Shown here in pieces: positions 52,501 to 63,884 of a stretch of DNA of 64,000 nt. Location: NCBI RefSeq assembly GCF_030253575.1, contig NC_080558.1, positions 816,001 to 880,000 on the forward strand. The letters run 5' to 3'. Positions within the stretch are counted from its first letter, which is position 1. Every line of letters begins with the position of its first letter. Both the position numbers and the translations under genes were made by a program. Source of the DNA: Rhododendron vialii (lineage: Eukaryota > Streptophyta > Magnoliopsida > Ericales > Ericaceae). The notes beneath the pieces are model-generated. The model did no database searches, was not told the DNA's origin, and was given only the letters and a program-made list of their open reading frames with translations.

Positions 52501-54413
52501 TCATGTCTTGTTCTTGAATTCTTACCTTTTTAAACGAATATGCAGGTGCTCACTCAAGAGTTCTACTCAGTTCTCACACTGATGGCGGTGTTGACCGGGG
52601 CTGTCACCACCCCTTTAATTTACTACCTCTACAATCCTTCCAAGAGATATTCAAACTACAAAAGAAGGACAATCCAGCAATCTAGACACGAGAACGAACT
52701 CCGGATTCTCCTGTGTCTTCACGAGGAAGATCAGGTTTGCAGCCTAATGAATGTCCTGAAAGCCTCTTATCCCACGAGAGAAAAGCCCGTAGGAGCTTTT
52801 GTTTTGGACCTGATCGAGCTCGTTGGACGAGACCACCCACTCCTCATCAACCACCAGTTCCACCAACGCCGCTCTACTACTCTCACTAGAACTGACCGCA
52901 TCATCAACGCATTCAATCAGTACGAACTACGCAGCGAAGGTACCATTAGAATGTCTGCTTGGTGGTTGTTTGAGAATCAGTTTTCTTTCCCTAACTTCTC
53001 TCAGAAAATTCGTTTTGTTCATGACGGATTTCGAATCATCTTCCCCTGCCATACCCCCAATGATCGATTGGAGACTACATGGATTCTATTGTTGTTGTTT
53101 TAAAGAACCTTTTTTGTTTGGAAAGAATCAAATATGTAATGAAGTGCCGAAAATATCTGCTCACCAAAAAGAACTACGAAGAGATCTTTTGAAATATTTT
53201 GAAACGAATCATCGCTGAAAAACAGAACACTTAGGGTTTGTTTGGAACTTAGGGGAAAGTAAAGAAAAGAAGGAAATTTTAAAAAAAAAAATCTCTTTCA
53301 TTGTTTGTTTAGGAAGAAAAAGGGCAAAAAATAGCAAACTGATGTATTGTACATAGTAAAATTTTCCTCACTTTTCTCCTACTTTCCTTCTCAATTAGTC
53401 TCCTCGTCATGAAAATGATTCATGACCCTCCCTTTGGATTGGGGTTCTGTGAGAAATGATGAGGAAATAGTAAGAAATGATGCGAAATGTTACTCTCATA
53501 GAAGCCCCATTCATTACTCCAAATGGGGTGGCACCAGTGTTTGTTGCTTTCAACATAAGTTTCATAAATTGTGTTCTGTAAAAGTGATTCTTAAACAGCA
53601 GAAAGACTTGGGCGATCAAGTCTTCTCTGTCAATCCAACTATCAAAATGATATTTAGAAACTAACCATTGACTAAGATGTTGAAAACGTTCCAACAGGTA
53701 CGATAAAACACCAGCACTATACCTCCATCACGCCTTACGTGAGTATGCACGACGATATATGTACCCTGGCACTGGAGAAGAGAACTTCCATATTGATCTT
53801 CCCATTTCAAAAATCTGACAACAGTCCGATCCCTGGAGTGATAAAAAATGTGCTTGACAAGGCTCCCTGCTCAGTTGGAATCCTTTTTGACAAGAAGATA
53901 ATCACGCATTGGAGATCTGACTCCCACAATCAAGCCCGGTTGAGTGTATGTGTGGTTTTCCTTGGAGGACCCGACGCTCGTGAGGCACTGGCATATGGAA
54001 TGAGGATGGTTGCGAATCCAGCCATTAGGCTCACCGTCCTTCGACTAATAGCAGAAGACGAATTCGTCTCTGATATGTTGGAGACTAGGCACGATATAGA
54101 TCTGATTCAGGAACTCAGAGCCGCTTACAACGACACTCAGAGGATTGAGTATAGGGAAGAGATTGTGAGGGACGGGGTCGAGACGTCCAAAGTGATTCTA
54201 TCTCTTGATGATCGTTATGACTTCATGTTGGTGGGAAGGAGGCTTGACAGTGATTCACCATTGGTGAAAGGGCTTGCTGATTGGAGCCATGCACAGGAGC
54301 TGGGAATCATTGGAGACATGCTTGCTTCTTCGGATATGAAGTGCAGCGCATCGGTTCTGGTCGTGCAACAACAGTTCACCGTCGAGGACTTGGCACATGC
54401 ACATGAAGATTAG
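49523..54413 (+). CDS. Cation/H+ exchanger, CHX family, copy A
   Basis: Four exons (49523-49765, 50942-51949, 52546-52939, 53698-54413) encode 786 residues. Exon 2 uses the phase-0 donor GGT|GTAATG and exon 3 uses GAAG|GTACC, which restores the family reading TIKHQHYTSITPYVSMHDDI. Residues 1 to about 440 form the Na+/H+ exchanger-like membrane domain, with AEMLAGIMLGPS, SELGRLALSSA and GAPLGAMILGLCVP as landmarks. The rest is the cytosolic, USP-like CHX tail ending in an acidic stretch. CHX proteins move K+ or other cations against protons across endomembranes or the plasma membrane, often in pollen or guard cells. The motif that usually reads ND/D-x-x-x-W in the exchanger core is LISSIGSW (215-222), without the acidic residue. 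Intron 1 carries a solo LTR and a MITE absent from copy B. The gene is intact. Confidence 0.92.
49965..50106. mobile_element. Solo LTR (142 bp) in CHX copy A intron 1
   Basis: The segment begins TGTCATGACTCG and ends GGGCTCTCACA (TG...CA). It is flanked by perfect 5-bp duplications TGGAA (49960-49964, 50107-50111). The same place in copy B (about 57199-57207) reads GCTTGGAAGCTC, a clean empty site. The short length suggests a small or TRIM-like LTR element that recombined to one LTR. It inserted after the CHX duplication. Confidence 0.9.
50221..50645. mobile_element. 425-bp hairpin MITE (MULE-type) in CHX copy A intron 1
   Basis: Begins GGGAGGCGGGGGGCTGCTGC and ends with its complement, CAGCAGCCCCCCCGCCTCC. 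The inverted arms reach about 190 bp each and include ACTCGTCGAGTAGAATAA / TTATTCTACTCGACGAG. It is flanked by perfect 9-bp duplications GTGCAAATC (50212-50220, 50646-50654), the length made by Mutator-like transposases. Copy B has a single uninterrupted TTGCAATCATACGTGACATG there. The element is non-coding. The GC-rich ends contrast with the AT-rich intron. Confidence 0.93.
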
Positions 54414-55223
54414 GTGAACCGTGAAAGCGCTGATTTCTATATTTCGTGACTCTGGACACAATTCGGAGTTGTAAGTTAACACTACTAATACTTTGGTGAC
54501 CACATCTGGTGATCATACGATGGGTACTCGATGCGCCTCCACTGTATTAGTGGAATATCCTCCATTTGTCACGTAGTGGAACAAATTCTATACCAATATA
54601 ACGTCGACCTCCATGGTACTCAAAATGTCACCATACATGGTCACCATAGCATTGCCGGTATTTTAAAGTTTTATGTAAACTTTTTGTCTTTTTAACGAAA
54701 TGTTACGTGCATCTTGGAGTTAGTTTTGAAGATTTGAAATGATTACGTGCATCTCGGAGTTAGTTTTGAAGATTTGAAATGAACATCCTGTAAAGGAATA
54801 AAATGTGTATATCGTATAAAGGGATTAGTTAAGGATGGAAATTAACTTATACTTGATTTTGATATAGGTGTATAAGAGTGAGTCGATAAGAATTGATAAT
54901 ATGAGAAGTTATTTGGTTGCTCTAACTATATTATTATATCGAGGATGCAAAAAGGTATGAGGGGTAATATGTCTTTTTCTCAACTTAGTTTTTACTCAAA
55001 TTTCAGCATCCTATATTAAAAATCACTTTGACGGTCTAGTTTAAATATGCCATGAACATGTCTAATATGTCTATTGATATCTAATCATATTTTTGTATTA
55101 AAAAAATTGCGTTTATCGGGTCTACGAATTGAATGATTTCGATTATAATTGTAAATTTTAGTTAAGACCAAAAAGTGATGCTTTGGTGGGAGGTGAGCTT
55201 AGAGCATCTCCAATATTCACCGG
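54414..55223. other. Second copy of the duplicated CHX upstream region
   Basis: Matches 48350-49110. Within it a 40-bp segment (ACGTGCATC-TGGAGTTAGTT, AGATTTGAAATGA) is tandemly doubled at about 54704-54781, while the first copy has it once near 48612. The join to the CHX-A 3' flank falls near 54442-54447. Confidence 0.8.
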
Positions 55224-55232
55224 CCTATAGCT

Positions 55233-55387
55233 AGTGAAATTATACAATAGTCCGGAATACCACAAAGTGGTACTATGTACCAAACCACTTTACAACTACA
55301 CATTCCGATAGAACCTGCCAGAATGTATAATTGTAAAGTGATTCAGAATATCATGTAACGGTACTCCTAGACTATTGAGTAATCACT
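55233..55387. mobile_element. 155-bp MITE with 9-bp TSD upstream of CHX copy B
   Basis: Begins AGTGAAATTATACAATAGTC and its complement from the other end begins AGTGATTACTCAATAGTCTA. Direct repeats CCTATAGCT (55224-55232) and CCGATAGCT (55388-55396) flank it with one mismatch, giving a 9-bp Mutator-like target duplication. The same place upstream of copy A reads ACCTATAGCTATTACT without the element. Confidence 0.75.
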
Positions 55388-55661
55388 CCGATAGCTATCT
55401 CTTTTTTTTGAAAGGCAAAATTTTTTTTATTAATCTCTGAAAAGTTATAAAGATTAATAGGAACAAGGAATGATGACATCAAAATTTCTAACGTGAAACC
55501 CAAACGATTTACAACACTAAAAATAACCGTATGTACATCCGAGACTCAATCTCTAAATTTGGCAATAAACCAAACACAGAAAACCTATTGAGACCAAACT
55601 CACACCTGATAACCTAAAAGCCTAGATAAATAATTAGAAAACCAAACACATAAATGCCTAA

Positions 55662-55961
55662 GAGCATCTCCAGCCTTAACCCATATTTTTCCTCAAATTT
55701 GAGTCAAATTTTGGGTAAAAATCCATTTTGGGTAGACACATCTCCAACCATCAAACCTAAATTTTACACATCTCCCTCTTTCTCTCTCTCTCTCTAACTA
55801 GCCGTTGGAGAAATGGGTCAAGGCAAAAGTTGTCTCAGATTTGAGCAAAAAAATGGATAAAATCCAAAATGGAGAAGGGTTTGAGTCAAAGATTGGAGAG
55901 AGATTTTTGTGATTTTTGCTCCATTTTTAAATTTGAGTATTAAAATGGGTCGGAGATGCTC
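55662..55961. mobile_element. PIF/Harbinger-type MITE, 3-bp TSD
   Basis: Ends are GAGCATCTCC and GGAGATGCTC, flanked by TAA on both sides (55659-55661, 55962-55964). Inner arms pair ACCCAT/ATGGGT and CTCAAATTTGAGTCAAA-type words. 300 bp, non-coding, with a short CT repeat in the left half. GAGCATCTCC ends with a TWA target are typical of Tourist-like MITEs. Confidence 0.85.
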
Positions 55962-56483
55962 TAAAAACCCAAATAATGGGACAAACCCAATCAATATAGC
56001 ACAAACAAACCCTAGCAAATGCCGTTTCCACCGCCAGCCAAGATAGCCACCCGGAGAGACACCCAAAACAGCCGCCGCCCCACAAGCCGTTAGACCAAAG
56101 AACCAAATGATCTCAGGTGAATCACCGGCTGAGAAGCGCGAAACCTTGCAATCCCAGCCCGTCGGGCCGGGCTAGCCGTTAGGCGAAACCGGAAGCCCCA
56201 ACATGTAGACTGGCGGCCGACCAACGGGAGGGAGGAGAGAAAGAGAGCAGGCGGCAAGAGAACCAGCGGAAGCGAAGGAACAGCAGCAGGGGCGAGGATT
56301 ATAGACGAACGTCGGAGCCAACGCTGCTTCGAAGCCCCTAACCGCCGTGAACCTGCCGAATTGCAGATCCCAAAAACGATCGGATGCCAACGACGCCGAG
56401 AACCCGCCACGCCCGAACTGCAAGACCTCACAACACCTGTAAAAAATAAAAACAGAGCCCGGGGGAGGAGGAAGGATGCTGCC

Positions 56484-56502
56484 CCCCCCCCCCCCCCCCC
56501 CA
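56484..56502. repeat. Poly(C) tract
   Basis: About 19 consecutive C inside the GC-rich end of the retroposon. Length may be unreliable in sequencing. Confidence 0.9.
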
Positions 56503-56734
56503 AGGCGGCGGCGCCGAAGAGGAAACATAGGTCGCTTGGTTTTCTAGAGAGAGAGAAAGAGAGAGAGGGAGAGAGGGATGTCCAAAGTCTATCTACTTAA
56601 GGCCTACTCCTATAGCTATCACTATTTCTTTGCCTAAAATGCAGAGGTACAACCGTTTTTAACTACTTTTGGTACAATTTGGAGTTTTTTACAGCAAAAT
56701 GTTTTGATCTGGTCAAGAAGTCAAAATCCCACGC

Positions 56735-56741
<7 letters not shown>

Positions 56742-56798
<57 letters not shown>
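56742..56798. repeat. CT microsatellite in the second CHX leader
   Basis: About 28 pure CT units 100 bp before the ATG of copy B. It is the counterpart of 49379-49422 and longer than it. Confidence 0.96.
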
Positions 56799-56801
<3 letters not shown>

Positions 56802-56896
56802 AAACCCCCCCCAAAGAAGAGAAACTAAATATTCATTGACACCCATCTCCTCCTCTAATTTCAGAGCGTAATGCTCTTTGTCAAAACCCAGATACC

Positions 56897-59800
56897 ATGA
56901 CAACAAACGCCCCAAATGGGGTAGTTCTTCCTTTCAATCTATCGACTTTCAACGTCCAATACAGCTGCGAATACTTTGCCTCCGCCGTGAATTCCGGGGG
57001 CTATTTCCGAAATGACAATCCCATACGCCACCCCGTTCCGTTCTTCCTCAGTCAGCTCGGGGTCGCCACTATTCTCTGCGCGATCCTCCGTCTCCTCCTC
57101 AGGCCGCTCAAACAACCCAGATTTGTTGCTGAGATGTTGGTAATTATTACATTTTCGATGTTAAAGCATAATGCAAACGGATTCAGAGGACGCGATGCTT
57201 GGAAGCTCTGTGTTAAATATCTCTTCATGTAGCATTTTTGGAATCGTAGGCGGCAATGGCGATAGTTTTAGTTTGAAATGATAAAACAATGTGCATGAGG
57301 GTTTTTGCAATCATACGTGACATGAATGATAGAACAATTTGTTTCATTCTATTGTTATCAAATGTGCGAAGGTAAGTGTTGTTGAATAATTCATTATCGG
57401 TTTTGTTTCATGTTTCATTCATCAGGCTGGCATAATGTTAGGCCCTTCAATGTTTCATCTGTTTGGTAAAGGAGAATATATTGAAAGCTTGAAGACAATC
57501 AAGGAGAGCAACATGATGAATGTCCTTGAAGCCTTGGGCCTCATGACATTCTCGTTCGTAGTGGGCGTTCGGACGGACATAAGCATGCTTAAATCCGCTG
57601 GAAAATTGCCATGGATTATCGGTATTCTCTCTTTCCTACTTCCCATGTCCCTAGTTTTTCCCGCTGCTGCGCTCTTCAAGAAATACGTTGATGAAATGGA
57701 CGGATTCAACCTCTATTGGGTCGGCGTAATGGCGGCCAAGACATCGTTTCAGGTCACCTCTTTCCTCCTTGAAGACTTAAGTCTCCTGAATTCGGAACTT
57801 GGCCGCTTGGCCTTGTCATCTGCATTGATCAGCAGTGTAGGCAGCTGGATTTTTGCCACATACAATGCTTACTACGCTTGGTCTAAGATTTTGAACCTTC
57901 GAACCATGGACTACTTTAAGACAGAAATATCCAGAGCGATTTCCATGATTGGGATAATATTCGTCCTACGCCCTTTCATGTTTTGGTTGATGAGGAAGAT
58001 CCCAGAAGGAAGACCCATAAAGGAATCTCATTTTTTCGTGATCACTGTGATCTTTCTTATAGTTTCTTTTGCATATGAGTGTTTGGGATTTAGCGCTCCT
58101 TTAGGGGCGATGATTCTGGGCTTGTGTGTGCCACCCGGTCGGCCTCTAGGATCTGGAGTGGTGGAAAAGCTGGAAGCTTTCATTTCAGCAGTGCTTTTGC
58201 CGACTTATATTGTTGGTGCCGGTCGCTATGTCGATATTTTCCAAATAAGCATGGTGCATTATATCCAAGCGGAGATCCTCATCCTCCTTTGCTTCTCTGG
58301 GAAACTTGCTGCAGGTGTGATCCCTTCAGTAATTTGCAGGATGCCTTACAAGGATTCCTTCTCTCTCGGCCTCCTCTTGAGTGCACAAGGGTTTTTTGAT
58401 GTTATCTTCTTCAAACTCTTCCATAGATATGGTGTAATGCTCAACTATATCTATATCTACTTGTTTATGTTTGCCATTGTTCGATACATAGCTGTTATGC
58501 CTGTCTAGTATCATTTTCGTTTGCAGCCCTTGAAAAATGTAGGGAAACTCAATTGGTGAACCGGTATTCCGTTGAGTAGGATTTGACAATGGGTTTGAGT
58601 CAGTGATTGAAAAACTTCCTTTTCTCGATCTTATTTTTTATGAAAGCAAACCACTCTTTCAGGAAGCACCAAAAACATGTTTTCCGATTTGGAAATTCTG
58701 CCCTTTTTCCTTTTTTGAAAAAACAATGAGAAAACTCTGAGCGTCTTCCAACGTTTCATTTCCCGTTTCTGAGAAATGAAATCAAAGCAAACGAAGACAA
58801 TGCATGATCAGATCACGCGAATGACATGATTGCTTTCTAGATTTTTCTCATGTCTTGTTCTTGAATTCTTACCTTTTTAAACGAATACGCAGGTGCTCTC
58901 TCAAGAGTTCTACTCAGTTCTCACACTGATGGCGGTGTTGACCGGGGCTGTCACCACCCCTTTAATTTACTACCTCTACAATCCTTCCAAGAGATATTCA
59001 AACTACAAAAGAAGGACAATCCAGCAATCTAGACACGAGAACGAACTCCGGATTCTCCTGTGTCTTCACGAAGAAGATCAGGTTTGCAGCCTAATGAATG
59101 TCCTGAAAGCCTCTTATTCCACGAGAGAAAAGCCCATAGGAGCTTTTGTTTTGGACCTGATCGAGCTCGTTGGACGAGACCACCCACTACTCATCAACCA
59201 CCAGTTCCACCAACGCCTCTCTACTACTCTCACTAGAACTGATCGCATCATCAATGCGTTCAATCAGTATGAAGTACACAGCGAAGGTACCGTTAGAATG
59301 TCTGCATGGTTGTTGTTTCGGAATCAGTTTTCTTTCCATAACTTCTCTCAGAAAATTCGTTCTGTTCATGACGGGTTTCTAAACTGTTTTTAAAAATCTC
59401 TTTGTTTGGAAATAATCAAATACGTAATGAAGTGCCAAAATGATCTGCTCAGCGAAAAAGAACTACAAAGAGATCATTTGAAATATTTTGAAACTACTCA
59501 TCGCTGAAAAACAAAACAATCGGGGTTTGTTTTGAACTGAGCGGAAAGAAAAGAAAAAAAGGAAATTTCTAAAAAAAAAAATTCTCTTTCATTGTTTGTT
59601 TAGGAAGAACGAGGGGAGAAAAATAGCAAACTGAAGCATTGTGCATGGTAAAATTTTCCTCACATTTCTCTTACTTTCCTTCTATTTATCCTCCTCTTCT
59701 TTCACTTTCTCCAAGCTCCAAACACAGTGTCAATGAAAATGATTGACCCTCCGTTTGGATGGAAGGGTTCTGTGAGAAATGATGAGGAAAGGGAAGCCCT

Positions 59801-60765
59801 CACTTGTTTGCATGAATATAAATGATAAGAAATTATGGGAAATGTTACTCTCATAAAAGCCCCGTTCATTACTCCAAAGGGGATACCAGTGTTAGTTGCT
59901 TTCAACAAAAGCTTTATAAAATGTGTTCTGCAAAAATGATGTTAAAAAGCAAAAAGACTTGGGGTGAACAATTCTTCTCTGTCAATCCAATTATCAAAAT
60001 GAAATTCAGAAACTAACCATTAACTACGATGTTGAAAACGTTCCAACAGGTACGATAAAACACCAGCACTATACCTCCATCACGCCTTACGTGAGTATGC
60101 ACGACGATATATGTACCCTGGCACTGGAGAAGAGCACTTCCATATTGATCTTCCCATTTCAAAAATCTGACAACAGTCCGGTCCCCGGAGTGATAAAAAA
60201 TGTGCTTGACAAGGCTCCCTGCTCAGTTGGAATCCTTGTTGACAAGAAGATAATCACGCATTGGAGATCTGACTCCCACAATCAAGCCCGGCTGAGTGTA
60301 TGTGTGGTTTTCCTTGGAGGACCCGACGCTCGTGAGGCACTGGCATATGGAATGCGGATGGTTGCGAATCCAACCATTAGGCTCACTGTCCTTCGACTAA
60401 TAGCAGAAGACGAATTCGTCTCCAATATGTTGGAGACTAGGCACGATATAGATCTGATTCAGGAACTCAGAGCCGCTTACAATGACCCTCAAAGGATTGA
60501 GTATAGGGAAGAGATTGTGAGGGACGGGGTCGAGACGTCCAAAGTGATTCTATCTCTTGATGATCACTATGACTTCATGTTGGTGGGAAGAAGGATTGAC
60601 AGTGATTCACCATTGGTGAAAGGACTTGTTGATTGGAGCCATGCACAGGAGCTGGGAATCATTGGAGACATGCTTGCTTCTTCGGATATGAAGTGCAGCG
60701 CATCGGTTCTGGTCGTGCAACAACAGTTCACCGTCGAGGACTTGGCACATGCGCATGAAGATTAG
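56897..60765 (+). CDS. Cation/H+ exchanger, CHX family, copy B
   Basis: Four exons (56897-57139, 57426-58433, 58893-59286, 60050-60765) have exactly the lengths of copy A (243, 1008, 394, 716) and give 786 residues. The proteins are near-identical. The last 224 residues differ at nine positions, and exon 1 shows several changes (LPFNLSTFNVQYS versus LPFNFSAFDVPFS). The exchanger core again lacks the usual acidic residue (LISSVGSW). No stop or frameshift is present, so both copies may be active. Introns 1 and 2 are shorter than in copy A because the solo LTR, the MITE and a stretch in intron 2 are absent. The promoter differs more than the gene: only about 280 bp upstream of the ATG are shared before the nested insertions begin. 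Confidence 0.92.
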
Positions 60766-61990
60766 GTAAACGCGTTGATTTTTATAATACGGATACGAAG
60801 TAGTACGAATGAAAGCGCTAGGTTTAGCATGCTATAACCATTTCAATGCAAAACGATTCGTATTGGAAAAGATTGTCATGTTTGTATTCATGTGTAGGAC
60901 GGACACAGGATTCTGATCTTCAAGGAAATGCGTCTATATGTATGGGGAAAATCGTAATGAATCGTACAACGGAGTTTTATATCGATATATACGTACATAG
61001 AAGGCTGGAACCAGAAGTTTCTGACTCTCCAATCTCTGCTCTTACTCAGGATCATGCTCTCTAATTCTTTGATTCTCTCCTTCTCTCAGTCTCAGTCTCA
61101 GCCTTTACGTGCATGTCTATTCATGGCTATGGCATAACAGCAGCTGTGTTACTGAAAGTAATTCACGATTCTCTTAACATTTTAGCATTTTTTTTACCCC
61201 ATAGTTGTTTTTATTTTGTTATGTCCACATTCGCTTTATGAAAGTAACTAGTTAACAAGATTGAAACTAAAATGTTAACTATCTGAAATCAGGTTTATGG
61301 GCGGATAAAAATCAATCGAAAATACAACTTGGTTATCGGGTATTGATGCGAAGGAATTGCAAATACAACTAACGAAAAGGGAGGGCATAGACACTTGCGT
61401 GCAGGGCGGCTGGTAAATGAACCAATTAAGCTCGTTAAGTTTCCATACAAGCGAACTTGAACAAGCAAATACTTGACTCAACTGACTCGTTTATCAGCCC
61501 TACTTACTGGGAGGCAGTCGTAACTCGTGTTTATAGGATCTAGACAAGGAGTAAATAATGATAAATGATTAGCAAATTCTGTGACTGGATTCTCCAGCTG
61601 TGTCCTTGTTCCGACCAATCTCTACATCTAGTACCTCAGGCCTATTATACAAAGGAAATAGAGGCCAACCGATCAACAAGCCTCCAAGTAAGGGAAATAG
61701 TCAAAATTTGCAATCAGTAAAGCTAGAACCTAGACCTTCACCTTCACCTGCAGCTGAAGTGTGTGCATTGCTCTTTGTAGTGAAAACAACTGCACTATCC
61801 GAAATTGACGCAAGAGGATGAGTTCATGTTTTTGATCTGTTGGCATAATCCCAAACCAATGCCCAGAGGGCCTTTCAAGCGAGCGAGATGGCGCGACAAA
61901 TTCCCTTGATTGTCCTATTCCAACAAAGCATACCCGCAATGCATAATATTGGGCATAGCCAGACTGCAAAACATGGTGGGTTTAGATTTT
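60766..61990. other. Intergenic stretch after CHX copy B
   Basis: Unlike the flank of copy A beyond the first 30 bases, confirming the duplication end. No gene or bounded repeat recognised. Confidence 0.55.
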
Positions 61991-62314
61991 GGGCGCCTCT
62001 ATTCGCAGCCCTTTATTTTCTCCCGTAGCCCACTACATTTCGGTAAATGGTTGTTGAAAATCATAAATAACATTTCGGTAAATTGCTGTTGAAAACAAGA
62101 TTATATTTCGGTAACTACATGTCAAAAATATGTTCAACTTTCGGTAAACAACTGCCGAACATGCATTTTCGGTAAACATCTGTTGAAAAAAATATTATAT
62201 TTCGGTAATTGGATGCTGAAAATATATCTCAATTTCGGTAACTAACTGTCGAGTATAATTGGAAATTTTTAACGGGCTATGGGAGTAAATAGAGGGCTGC
62301 GAATAGCAGCGCCC
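61991..62314. mobile_element. MITE with an internal seven-unit array, 8-bp TSD
   Basis: Inverted ends of about 41 bp: GGGCGCCTCTATTCGCAGCC on the left, GGGCGCTGCTATTCGCAGCC on the opposite strand at the right, both continuing to CTCCC-TAGCCC. Perfect 8-bp duplications TAGATTTT flank it (61983-61990, 62315-62322), as for hAT elements. Between the ends are seven degenerate units of 28-35 bp, each opening TTTCGGTAA and most continuing CTGTTGAAAA. No coding frame. Confidence 0.88.
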
Positions 62315-62788
62315 TAGATTTTTAGGCTAGTGAAGATAATTACAATATGTTTTAGGCCTTTAAAGTTTAAATAAAACAGGAACCATATGAAACTGATGTC
62401 CTGGAAAAGTAAAATCTTCAGCTTTAGTTAGAAAGAGCCAGAATCATGTACATATTTATATGGTTAGGGGCGTCCTAGACGCGGATATGTGACATTACAG
62501 GGATGCATTGACACGTTGATTTTTAAGAAATGCAGGACATGAAAAGCCAGAGACACGTTTTGAGACCGAACCAAAAATAGGTGGTACAGTTTTATTATTT
62601 ACATGGATACGGATATGACGAGCAGTTGATGTGCATTTTTTTAGAGCTCTTTTGGAAATACGACATTTTTTTTTTCTAATATAAGGTGTTTGGGCTAATT
62701 TACGCAACTTCAACTAATTCTAGAGATCATAAATTCACCGTCCACTAGCGGGGGGTGTTTGGAAATATGAATTAGACAAGAGAAATGG

Positions 62789-62927
62789 TGTAAGTGGTCG
62801 TGCTTGCCTTCATGGGCACCTACTTCTTTCGTTCAAGTGGCGGGTTCAACTCACACTCATACCCTTCTGTATCCCATACATAAGTCGGATTGGATATAGG
62901 ATTTTGCATGTAAAAAAAGAAGAAGAA
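62789..62927 (+). mobile_element. tRNA-derived SINE
   Basis: The 5' part holds box A-like TGGTGTAAGTGG and box B-like GGGTTCAACTC about 60 bp apart, the RNA polymerase III promoter of tRNA-type SINEs. The 3' end is A-rich (TAAAAAAAGAAGAAGAAA). Perfect 8-bp duplications AGAAATGG flank it (62781-62788, 62928-62935). About 139 bp, the normal size for a plant SINE. Confidence 0.72.
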
Positions 62928-63042
62928 AGAAATGGCAAGCTATTGGAAATTTTCTTAACCATCTCTCCCCCTCTCTCACTCAAACCATTTTTGCTTCTAT
63001 TTTATTATTTTTTTTCAGACTAACAATTGATATTCGTCCTAC

Positions 63043-63263
63043 CAAAAGTGCTACACACACAACGGTTGTGTAAAACACAACACACAACCAATCTCTCACC
63101 ATCCGTTGTTGTAATAAATGGCCAGGATTCGCTGAAGCTCTTCCCCATAAAAGTTAAACTTTTCCTTGGAAGAGTTTTTATAAAATCTAGACCGTCCAAA
63201 TGCATCTGGACGGTCAGAATTACGCACACAACTAACACAACGGTTGTGCAAGTAGCATTTTTG
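63043..63263. mobile_element. 221-bp MITE with 10-bp TSD
   Basis: Ends CAAAAGTGCTAC and, on the other strand, CAAAAATGCTAC, with further paired CACAACGGTTGTG words inside both ends and ACCGTCCA/TGGACGGT in the right half. Perfect 10-bp repeats TTCGTCCTAC flank it (63033-63042, 63264-63273). Target size of 9-11 bp points to a Mutator-like source. Confidence 0.88.
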
Positions 63264-63867
63264 TTCGTCCTACCTTGCTTATGAAGTTAGAACGCAAATC
63301 CAAGAAACTCAAAAATTGTATCTCTCCCCTCTCATCAATCGTCAAAGGTAACACTTTTTTTTTTCTTTATGAATGCCACATAGTACATAAGTCCTCCATA
63401 ATATCTGAATTTGATTCCCTCCTAGTCCTATATGTAATCTATTTCGTCTAATTTTTATGTAAAATTTCATCCAATTTTGTACAATTTTAGACGAAATAGA
63501 TTGCGATCAAAAAGTTGAGGGACAATATTATTTAGAAACAAAGTAGACAAAATGTGAATAATTTTTGGTATAAAAGTAAAATTAACTCTTTTTAAAAAAA
63601 CATTTTAACAGCACACAAAACATAAGTCTACTTTCATGAAGCCACGTGGGCTAATCATTGAGGAGAGAAAAGCCCTACCCCGAAATATGACCGTTCTGCA
63701 AAGGTTAATAACGTTCTTCTCTCTCATATTTCAAAATTTGAACTTTTTAACATGAACGTTGAGAAATACAGTACTGATTACTGAACTATTCTCCTTTGAA
63801 TCAAAACCAACATCTGCGTTCGAATCAAAACCATTCTCCTTTGAATCAAAACCCCTAATCTTGCACA
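63264..63867. promoter_or_regulatory. Upstream region of the gene at the right edge
   Basis: AT-rich sequence ending in three close copies of a TT(T/C)GAATCAAAACC word (from about 63796, 63820 and 63838), which should lie in the promoter or 5' UTR of the next gene. No other gene seen. Confidence 0.45.
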
Positions 63868-63884
63868 CCCATCATCTCTCTCTC

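Larger units (their letters stand above)
55403..56610 (-). mobile_element. Retroposon (LINE-like), minus strand, upstream of CHX copy B
   Basis: Starts on the plus strand with poly(T) and GAAAGGCAAAATTTTTTTTA, i.e. an A-tailed 3' end on the minus strand. The other end is GC-rich with CT repeats, resembling a LINE 5' UTR. Direct repeats ATAGCTATCTCT (55391-55402) and ATAGCTATCACT (56611-56622) flank it, one mismatch in 12, typical of target-primed insertion. No intact reverse transcriptase was seen, so it may be non-autonomous. A Harbinger-type MITE lies inside. The tail words match the remnant at 4942-5340. Confidence 0.72.

Noticed and set aside
61910-62350. Possible CRISPR-like array because of the regular TTTCGGTAA units
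   Set aside because: Units are degenerate, spacing is irregular, and the array is bounded by MITE ends and a target duplication in a plant genome.
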